Below are positions 55,801 through 64,000 of a stretch of DNA of 64,000 bases, piece after piece. Made by a program: the position numbers and the translations under genes. The notes beneath the pieces are model-generated. The model was given only the letters and a program-made list of their open reading frames with translations. It did no database searches and had not been told where the DNA came from. The stretch comes from Heterobilharzia americana (taxonomy: Eukaryota > Platyhelminthes > Trematoda > Strigeidida > Schistosomatidae): the NCBI GenBank assembly GCA_944470555.2, contig CALYCZ020000339.1:1-64000 (forward strand), in the 5' to 3' direction. Numbering within the stretch: position 1 is the stretch's first letter; each line of letters opens with the position of its first letter.

Positions 55801-56330
55801 CTAAAAGTGCGGTTATGCACGGAAGAGTGTGCTTCGGTTGGCGTAACTCTGGGTATTTCTCCAAAACTGATTGGTATGGTGCGCCGCCTGATTGTTTGGT
55901 TCTAACGATTGCTAAACTCGGACCTAGATAGGTGGTGCCGCCAATAGATAACTTTATGTTGTCGTCTGTCAGACGTCGACGGCGAGCATCTACGAGTAGA
56001 TCGTAATGGCTTAGCGAATCTATGCCAATGATGGGCATAGAGACGTCAGCCAGGAGGAAAATCCAGTGGGTAGGTATGCGTAAACCTTAGTTGAGGTAGG
56101 CATACCGTCCCCAAGTGTCGCAATTGCCTTGCCGTCGGCTGCCTGGAGATTGAAGGATGGGTCCTGATGACGCCTCTTTGCCGGTGCAGGAAGAAAGCTA
56201 GCTTCTGCGTCGATGTCGACGGGTTAGCGAACTTTTATTTTAATATCCGCGACGTAGAGCAAACGGCTGTTTCCGCCGGCTACGGTTGCCGTGAACACGT
56301 GTCGGCGTGCTCGTTTCCCGAACTTGTGTC
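55801..56330 (-). pseudogene. Gypsy protease remnant joined to integrase; RT and RNase H deleted
   Basis: PVDIDAEASFLPAP (about 56185-56225) corresponds to the protease active site but DTG has become DID. PIIGIDSLSHYDLLVDARRRRL (about 55970-56035) is the protease C-terminal block. The frame then runs through SVLEKYPELRQ, the normal start of the RT region, and at about 55797 passes directly into integrase codons, so some 2 kb of RT, RNase H and N-terminal integrase coding sequence is missing. Confidence 0.8.
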
Positions 56331-57109
56331 CTTGTTAAAACTGCATGGTTTCCGACTTTTTCCGCCTTCGCCTGCATAAGTATTATGAAACCAGCACCAC
56401 TTAGGCTTTTCTACCCTGTTAGGTTCAGTTTTGGGGCAACCAAGCGAGTTGCTGCTATGCGTTTCTGTGGAGTGCTACGTGAACTAGGACTTCGAGATCG
56501 TAGCAACTGTTTCACAGAGTTGCACAGCTTGGTCACCTCTGAATCCTGGCCCTCTGGTTTGTCGCAGACAGAATATACGTTACAGATGGGTCTGCTAGGA
56601 ATCTCCAGTATTTTATCTGCCGAGGCTGTCAGGTCATCGAGTGGGACTGACTGCAGTGTCACCAACACGGTTTGCATTGGTTGTGGTAGTTTTGAGAGAA
56701 ATAGTTCTCGGAAAAGGCCATCGTCGAATGTTCGTGCGCCGGTTACTTCACGCATGCGTGCAAGGACTTCAGTAGCTGGGTGGCTGCCTAGCTCGATGTT
56801 ACAAAGTAATTCGTCTAGGCGCTGGCGATCTGTCAGATCGCTTTCCTTCAAGAATGTGGCCTTGAGAAGTGCACAAGGATCACTTGCTTCAGGATTAAAC
56901 ACGTGTGCTGTAACATGTCTATTTAATTCCCACGGTAGTGAACGTATGAAGGAAAGAAATCGAGAATGAGGACCTGAGACACCCTGTTCTCGAAAATCTG
57001 CCTCGGCATACAGAAACCGTGTTTCTGCATTGTCTGGCCAATATGGCACGAGCTGGGTCGTGTTCGTGGTCGGCTTAGTGCGGATAAGCTTGGGAGTGTG
57101 GTTCGACAT
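56331..57109 (-). pseudogene. gag: Gag of a decayed CsRn1-like Gypsy element
   Basis: Open from an ATG at 57109 to 56411 (232 residues): capsid-like region with LVPYWPDNAETRFLYAEADF (residues 21-40), FLSKLPQPMQTVL near 134 and an SRSPSSRS basic tract near 207. A frame break precedes a finger-like CWFHNT...C (about 56375), equivalent to the CWYH finger of the intact gag at 4305-5147. It is clearly related to, but diverged from, the intact element. Absent from the left arm because of the 5.2-kb deletion. Confidence 0.85.
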
Positions 57110-57660
57110 GAGAAAGTGTAGTAAGTGTATATATAATGGTTATCAAACTAAAGCAAAATAGAAATATCAAATGGCACAAGGTCACCAATTCAATATCTGT
57201 CATTGGTCGGGATATGTGATCACATCGGGCTCAACAATTTAGGAGTTGTCCTGGTGCGAACTTGACAGACGCAAACACCAATCACTAATTATTCGACTTG
57301 TTATATGCCCACGAATACCAGACCAAGGAAGAACACGATAGCGTAGTCGGATGGAATAGTATATTTGGATGGTTGTGCCAAGATGCCGATGCGTTCCAAC
57401 TAACTGGCTAGAGAGTCGAATACGAGCAGTGTAATGTAACACGACAGTGTGCCAAATGGCGAGGATGCTTGACCGGGTGCCTTCAGCTTAGCGAGTCCAG
57501 TTGAACTATCAAAGTCAGCATCAATGTTGCCAAACCCTAGGCTGTTGATTTCGGGGTAGTGTGTGACGGCACAACACAACGGTAGAAAGTAAAACGCGTT
57601 GCTCAACGAACCACAGCTCCTTTGCCTGAGACAACCATTCCCGGATAACAGATATCTAGT
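57110..57660 (-). other. Leader and probable 5' LTR end of the decayed Gypsy element
   Basis: On the - strand TGGTGACCTTG begins at about 57189, a weak primer-site match to the tRNA-Trp type, about 80 bp before gag. The roughly 450 bp upstream of it may be LTR, but no second copy was found to prove its borders. Confidence 0.4.
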
Positions 57661-57875
57661 GATCCCCAGTTCACACTTTAAATGTTAAATATGAACGAAA
57701 AATTTTCTTTCTCAGTAACTTGTCGTCAGGTTCTACAGTTATAAAATCAAAGTCGTCAATATGGTTATTGCCTGATTTGTGGCGAATGCATTTTAAAGTG
57801 CATATAAGATCATAATTACAATCAGATTAATGTTGTTACTTGTATTTTCCCGTTGTTGACTGAATAGAATTTGAT
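57661..57875. other. No gene seen
   Basis: AT-rich, nothing recognised. Confidence 0.35.
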
Positions 57876-58090
57876 CGATCCCTACTGGCATATGGGCTCC
57901 TACGCGGATGCTTGGATATTGCGTATGTTTCAAATAGGACGAAATGCGCGTCCTAAATTCCACTGCTAGCCCCTCTCCATCACCAATATATAATTGGACT
58001 GTGTAACTTGATAGTATGACTCATAGGCGTAGGTGTATCAATTGAGATGATAGGTTGAGCGCGTAAACTATAAGTGTGAACTGATTCATC
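57876..58090 (+). mobile_element. Sm-alpha-like repeat with degenerate hammerhead ribozyme
   Basis: CAAATAGGACGAAATGCGCG (57931-57950), then TCCTAAATTCCACTGC, matches the 3' half of the schistosome hammerhead as I recall it (stem II loop, GAAA core, cleavage region ATTC). The 5' core, normally CTGATGA, reads CGTATGT at 57922-57928, so catalysis should be lost. The preceding CTACTGGCATATGGGCTCC also occurs, diverged, in the inverted flanks near 11200 and 16090. Confidence 0.6.
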
Positions 58091-59321
58091 ATATAAGGTG
58101 TTTTTTTACTTGTGTAATCCCGGCGTACTGCCTGCTATAGAACAAATAACAAAATAAACGAATATTTTGTCAATCGACTGGTGATCGGGCATAATGAATG
58201 TATCCAGCATGGGGGAAGGAAATTAATAATAAGATTCAAAGTTGTATTGTAACGAGTTAAGGTTAGGGTGTTAAGTAGTAATAATAATAAATGCTTTATT
58301 TCAAACAAGATGTTTGACACATTATGGAATTCTCAGCATGTAATAAATCAAGAAATTTACTACCAAGACGACGTTTTCAAACAAAATGATCATGGCGTCT
58401 CAATGATATTCATAATAACAGCATCAAAGGTAATAATGTGGAGTAGGCGGTTTGTGCTGGAATAACACCCAGTGTTTAGTGATAGTGGTTCATTGGGCCA
58501 GTAGAAGAATGCACTATATGAGATAGGTATCCAAAGGATAGAAATATCATGTATTCTTGTGTATACAAAATTTCATCTCCGTCTAATATGACATTTTTCC
58601 TTCGTTTTGATATTACTTCAAAAAACGACTAGCAATGGATAGAGGGCATACAGTGTATGTGAGGTAGTGGCGCATTTCCAGGTCACGTAGCTAGCATGCT
58701 ACTGGTGGAGAAAGTTCTGCTCTCCTTTTAGAGGTCGTTTCGAAAAAAGCAATAATAGCATAAGCTCGTTTGTATTTTATTCCGCTAGATTTGAGGAACA
58801 GTCTGACTACAGTTTCTTTGCGTTTTACGGTGTCTGAAGAATTTGAAAGCTGGAAAGGTTGAAAAGTGACGTTAATAGATCTGAATAACGTAAGTAATAG
58901 TTACCGTAGTGATCGCAAACCACAAACACCAAATACTTGTCTGATTTTAAGAGGCATGCACCCTTTTTGTTGCTGCAGTTAGTCGCAGAGATCAAATAAA
59001 CCCAATCCTAAATAATAATCGCCCACACACCTGTGCATATCTGGTCAAAAGTGGAGTAGCCTATCAAGTTTTATCTCGAAACAGATGGAGGTAACGCATT
59101 TCAGTGTGTGTCAGTAAACTGAGCAGTACACACAGAATTCGGATCAAACGAAATCAGCTGATTATGTCGTTTATCCAATCTCAAAACAATTAGTTCAGAA
59201 CATTTTAAAAATCCTCAAGATTTGGTGAAATGTAAGGTGGAGATATTTGAGATATTAATACAACTTGAAAGGGGAAATTCAATATAATATGTTAAATGGA
59301 AAATTTCATTGGTAGCCCAAA
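58091..59321. other. No gene recognised
   Basis: About 1.2 kb, AT-rich, present only in the right arm. A stretch at 58365-58415 reads DDVFKQNDHGVSM, faintly like the motif of PLE RTs before AMGSP, too short to call. The end at 59322-59324 (GTT) is the deletion junction seen in the left arm. Confidence 0.35.
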
Positions 59322-60233
59322 GTTCAGGCTTTTCCATCTTGCCACTGAAGGTTTTCTCCTTCCTTTTACGGTGATATTTAAACCAAGCCTACTTTAACTG
59401 ATTTGAAGTCGAAGTGACAACTTGAATGGTAACGTCTCCTATCCGAAGCTGGCGTTAGAAATAAGTAATATTTGGACAAATTTCAGCATGCATGAAATTA
59501 GGGATTCCAACATTTACCACAGAAATATGGTCCGAGCTCCTTCAAGGAAATGATCAAAGTCTACACTATCATAGATGTATATAACGTAGTTTTCATCATT
59601 TTAAATCCGCTGTTTTTGAGCTCTGTCACCAGATCAACAATTCAAAACCTAGTTCGAATCATCTGTTGATGAAGAATCATATTGAACAACTCACTGACAA
59701 TACTGGCACCAGCTTAAGTTATCCTAATAAAGCGTTCTCGCGCGCTCGTTGAATAGTGACGTGTTTTCGCTCCACTCTCAGCTTTTGTATTTCTACACAT
59801 TGAAAAACTCCCTATTGCAATACTCAATCTGAAAAAATCGAACGTCTGCAGCACTTCTGTCCGTGCGCACACTTCACCACTGCGTATTCGTCAGCTCACT
59901 TCTCAACAGTTGAAAATTGGCATTATTATTCCTTTGAACCAACCTGTCTACCTCCTGTCAGTGGTTCTTGGGCATTTCAACTGCCAAACTGACTTAGCCC
60001 TCGGTTCTCCTCGGAGGTCACCCCCAGAAAATGTCTTTCCTGGTCATGCATACACATCCGGAGCTTACGGTTAAACTCGTTGGTCAAGAGCAGAGGATCG
60101 AGTGACAAGTGTCTGAAGGTAAGCCAACATAAATTGTCCTCCCTTATCTATTTTGTCCTTTTGCTGCATTCAGTCTTCAACCCTCTTATTGTTGTTAACT
60201 ATTTGTTTTCCCAAGAAGTTTATATCATAGCGA
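59322..60233. other. No gene seen; 5' flank of LINE C with a 241-bp arm-specific segment
   Basis: Mirror of 28017-28687 plus 241 bp at 59656-59896 absent on the left. The arm-specific piece has no open frame or terminal repeats; its junction shows 2 bp of shared sequence (TC). Confidence 0.4.
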
Positions 60234-61602
60234 CATGTCTGCCCAAAACGCTAGATCCGAAGCTATGACACGGATAACGTGGTCGTGCACAATAACACCC
60301 GAAACAACACACTAGTCTATACTAGTGGACAAACGGAGGTGGGGCAGAACATCGAACTTCTAAAGAAGCGGCCAACCCATGTTTCTAGAATTCCAGTCTC
60401 CATCAGACAGGTGACACAGAGTAGCACTAGCCCGCCACAAACTAGTCCTATCTTGAGCAAGGATCATACCATGCCTGAAAATAGAAGACGACGTAAAAGG
60501 CCTCGAAACAAGGCAGCCACAAGCGGTTCGCCGTAATCCGTAGCACCTTATTCATGGAAAGAAGGCTGTATTACGACACCCGATGGCTGCAGTGTTTGCA
60601 CCAAAGTTGTTTCGGTAGTCGATGAGGCATTTGCATGCAACCTATGTCACCGATGGGAGCATTGCCACTGCGACACCAAAGTCCCCTGACAACACCATAA
60701 GCTGATGAAGAGACAACCATGCAAATGGTTCTGGTACATCTGTCCAGAGCGCAGGAAGCTGCCCGCACTCCGCACAGAAAGCCTGAAGGAGATGCTCTCC
60801 GCCACGCAAAAGCTACCAGTACCCTCGAATAAAGCAGGGTTAACACTAAAGAATAACACAGAGAGACCTGGAAACGGAACTAGAGATCCAGCTGTGGGCA
60901 TGCCACCTCGCGTGGGGACCACATTAGGTCAAGTCTCCATACCTCCTAACCGGCCCCAGGGAACGTCAAGCGCATGGCCAAAGACATCGACCGCCGAAGC
61001 CTCTACGAAACCCATTCCAGAAACCCCGCACACCGTGACTGAGAAACAACCAGTGGAATTACTCAAACCCATTGGGAAGTCGGGCGTGCCACCCACAACG
61101 AACCCAGGTCACAGGAGGACCAACTCGATCGTTTTGTTCAACGTCGATGTATCGACAGACTCATTGTTGGTCGAGAGGGAACGGTTTGACAGCCGAATGT
61201 GGACCGACTACTGTCAGATGCTGGGACTCCCTCCCCTCCCTGCAACTTTGTGTCACCTTTCTCGAGGAAGCTGTGCACCCCGAGATAAGCCATCCCTCTT
61301 TACGTGTGTCCCTAAATACTGCCAAAGAGGCTGAAGACACACTCCTTCTCTCGCGACAACCGGAAGTTGTTAATACTTGTGAAATTCGGGCCAGGCCTGA
61401 CAAGTCATGGTCAATAAGAGAGGAGGAGAGAAAGTCAGCGGTTGGAAATCCCAACAGAAACAACACTATAGTCACTATCGTCACACAGGCGCTGACCAGT
61501 GAGTTAGATACATCGAGTAAGGAAGCCACCATTGCCACAGCCCTCACCCAAGTTGAAAACAAAACACAAAACATGGAACAATGCCAGTCCCATGAGGACT
61601 GA
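60234..61602 (+). pseudogene. LINE C ORF1 with PHD-like finger, broken
   Basis: ATG at 60234 opens a short frame; the main protein appears in shifted frames. The finger CSVC..VDEAFACNLCHRWEHCHCD lies at about 60590-60675 between two stops; WFWYICPERRKLP starts near 60727, and a Pro/Thr-rich middle follows to 61334. The last piece shifts frame near 61310 and ends at TGA 61600-61602. Left-arm copy: CRKLP where this has RRKLP. Confidence 0.75.
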
Positions 61603-64000
61603 CGACGCTAGACCCAACCACGCAAGCGCCCATCCCGCGAAAATACACAACCAGACCTCCCCTCTCACCAGGCACACTCTAATATGTATGTACAGCGACG
61701 TTAGGGGGCTAAGAGGGAAGGTAGTAGAAATGAGGACGCTGCGTGAACATCAGCACTCCGACATCATATTCATCACCGAATCCTGGCTCTCACCAGACAC
61801 CTCCGACGAAGAGATGCATGTTACTGGCATGGAACTCTTCCGCAGGGACAGGGAACACAGAACGGGAGGGGGAGTGGCTATCTACGTGAACTCCCGTCTA
61901 AAGGCAAGGACGGTTAGCGATACGGCCTCAACCCAGCTCCCAGAGTCTCTATGGTGCTACTTCACTCTCCACCATACCAAATACCTGCTCGAGTCATATA
62001 TATGCCCCCCACCAGCTCCCCTACACATAGGGAAATGGTCATCAGGGCAGTCTTAACGACTTCCTCTGCAAATTAAGATTCCGTAATCATTGCCGGCGAC
62101 TTCAACACCCCGTTCATCCTCCTCGAGATGGAAGGGAGACGCATCAGATCCCTCAATCAGAATCTGAAGAATTCAATTGAGACTGCTGGCCTCTCAGAGA
62201 AAGTGGGGGATGCCACACGCTGGGGACCTAACGGAAACGCATCGCGCCTTGACTATGTTCTGACGAGTGATGACCTTCTCATTGAGGATATTTGCATCCA
62301 ACCTCCCCTCGGCCTCAGTGACCACGCTGTAATCGCCTTCTCCATGGTTACTAGGGAGGCCCTGCAACTGGAGACGTCCAACACCTTCCCTTGCTACAGC
62401 AAGGCCAACTATGAGATAACCAGGGACTACATCATGAATGCATCATGGCCGGTAGACTGGGCTCATCTCACGATAGATGAACACTGGTTGGAGGTGAAGA
62501 AAATAATCACCGAGGCCATCAGTCACAGTGTACCAGAAGTAACACACAGACAATCAGTGAGAACCTCATGGTTGAAGCGTGGGACAGAGAGGCCTATCCA
62601 GAGCAAGAAGCAGGCTTGTCTCAAGTGGCGTTCGTCACACAGAGAGTCTGACTTCTTGAACTACAAAAGGATTCGCAACCGCTGTAACATTAGAGTGCTT
62701 GGCGACAGATTTTCCCATCAAACAAACTTGGCGGCAAGGTTACAAAGCAATTCCAAAGGCTTGTACTGCTTCATGTCGAGAAGGAAGTCGACCAGTAAGG
62801 GAGTGAATCTTGTCACAGGCCATGACGGGAGTGTACTAAGCAGTCTAGAGATTGCCGAGCTTTTGAGCTCACACTTCCCAGCCCAGCTTAGCACTGACAC
62901 AAGATCCACACCGACTCGCTACGACACCGAACAGGTCGTAAATAACGAATACCTCTGTCACGTCTCTATTACAGAGAAAAAGTGTTCGAGAAACTATCTA
63001 GGCTACGTCCGGGCAAGTTCCCTGGCTGTGACAACCTAAAACCAGTGATCCTAAAAAACTGCGCCGAGGTGCTTACTAAACCACTCTGCAACCTCTTTCA
63101 TCCCTCAATAGAGTTGTGCAAACTCCCTAAAGAATGGAAGAGCGTCATCTTGTCACCCATCTTCAAGGGAGGAGACAGAACAAGCCCTGGCAGCTACATG
63201 CCAATTGCTCTACTCCCTATTGTGTCGAAAGTGTTGATAAGCCTGGTAGCTGACACCATCTGGGAATTCCTCAGTGGGGGAAACACTGCATGCTGCTCAG
63301 CATGGTTTTCGGAGTGGTCGCTCATGTGCCACCAACTTGCTAACCGCCTGGGACGACTGGACACAAAGCTGGAATAACAGAAAACCGGTACATGTTGTAT
63401 TTCTCGACCTAGCCAAAGCATTTGACAGTGTCCCACCCACAGCACTGCTTCACAAGATCATGTCAGCTGGTGTAACTGAACCCCTACTCTCTTGGTTCAA
63501 GGGGTACCTGGAGGGAAGGCAGTTCTGCACCAGAGTAAACAGGATAAGGTTGGAGTGGAGACCCTCGACGTCAGGAGTATCCCAAGGAGCAATCCTAGGA
63601 CCGCTTCTGCGCCTCCTGTTTGTCAAGAATGTGCCAGACAAAATATCCTCACCCATCCTCCTCTTCGCTGACGACATACAAATTTAGAGGGTGGTAAACG
63701 AAGAAGCTGATTGTACAGCACTACAAAAGGACTTGCAGCAACTCGAGCTCTGGTCGTCGGAAAATGGCCTGAGCTTCAACCTGGAAAAGTGCAAAGTAAT
63801 GCACATCAGTAAAAATGAAGCAAGTACGACCGACTTCCAGTACATGTTGAGCAACCGTGCTATCACAAGAGTGTCCATGGAGAAAGATTTGGGGCTCCAC
63901 TTCTCCGACACCTTGGACACCAGCTCCAAATACGAAGGTATGACAACCAGAGCGAACGCCATCCTACACTTTGTGCGTAGACAGCTTGGCGCCCTCACTC
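61592..64000 (+). pseudogene. LINE C ORF2: endonuclease and RT, broken, runs off the window
   Basis: ATG at 61592 overlaps the ORF1 stop (ATGAGGACTGA). Endonuclease: YSDVRGLRGKVVEMR near 61690, FITESWLSPD near 61770 (catalytic Glu present), GGGVAIYVN near 61868; a frame break follows, then GDFNTPF near 62095, TRWGPNGN near 62217, LSDHAVIAF near 62313. Linker to 63039. RT: GKFPGCDNLKPVIL near 63012, FKGGDR near 63165, QHGFRSGRSCATN near 63293, motif A FLDLAKAFDSV near 63403, motif B SGVSQGAILGPLL near 63571, motif C FADD at 63664-63675, then TAG at 63685. RT continues to the window end. The part after about 61870 lies outside the palindrome. Confidence 0.85.

Larger units (their letters stand above)
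40887..61870. repeat. Right arm of the 35.5-kb palindrome
   Basis: Reverse complement of 26380-40035, with extra segments at about 42082-43935, 54088-59322 and 59656-59896. LINE reading frames run continuously across the first junctions of the two large segments, so this arm keeps the older arrangement. It ends at about 61870 inside LINE C, which continues beyond. Confidence 0.95.

Noticed and set aside
57190..57660. Complete 5' LTR for the decayed Gypsy element
   Set aside because: Only one copy exists in the window and the termini could not be fixed, so it is described as leader/probable LTR end instead.
58363..58415. Possible third PLE RT (DDVFKQNDHGVSM)
   Set aside because: Too short, with no further PLE motif nearby in any frame.
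26380..61870. Palindrome as terminal inverted repeats of a giant DNA transposon (Maverick type)
   Set aside because: No transposase, DNA polymerase B, or short target duplications at the outer ends; the arms meet at the centre, unlike transposon ends.

Overview
This looks like nuclear DNA from a parasitic flatworm (trematode), most likely a schistosome or close relative. That rests on the repeat content: Penelope-like elements (PLEs) with GIY-YIG endonuclease domains, a Ty3/Gypsy element of the CsRn1 type, CR1/Jockey-type LINEs with a PHD-like finger in ORF1, and a degenerate Sm-alpha-like hammerhead ribozyme sequence. No rRNA, tRNA or complete host gene was recognised. Nearly everything that can be named is a retroelement, and only one element, the Gypsy element at 3681-9366, looks intact. 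Element names come from visible motifs, not from database searches.

Layout. Bases 1-16355 hold PLE arrays. A PLE on the + strand (about 1-9838) is split by a complete, recently inserted LTR retrotransposon (3681-9366; 432-bp LTRs, 4-bp AGAT target duplication, gag and pol joined by a canonical -1 slippery heptamer). A mirrored, internally deleted PLE array lies on the - strand at 11530-15843. Bases 1-2694 are the reverse complement of 12760-15455, and the array is bounded by 571-bp inverted flanks (10936-11506 and 15785-16355). Bases 16356-19085 contain older PLE and LINE debris.

Bases 19086-26380 are a diverged copy of an unnamed unit (copy X), interrupted by a 5.35-kb LINE (20804-26150) with a TGGACC target duplication. 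Bases 26380-61870 form a very large, nearly identical palindrome: left arm 26380-40035, 851-bp spacer 40036-40886, right arm 40887-61870. The arms are related by inversion. The left arm has lost segments of 1854 bp and 5235 bp and differs by a further 241 bp; the junctions show 2-3 bp microhomology. The right arm has 1-bp losses of its own. The arms carry two large dead LINEs (D and E), several LINE fragments, and, in the right arm only, a decayed Gypsy element and a hammerhead-bearing repeat. From 61870 to the window end LINE C continues outside the palindrome.

What may be new: the palindrome with its one-sided decay, and the unit repeated in copy X and the palindrome. That unit keeps four collinear, indel-free open blocks with a shared intron-acceptor-like sequence. 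It could be a fast-evolving multi-exon host gene or a gene relic. This is inference from hand alignment only.
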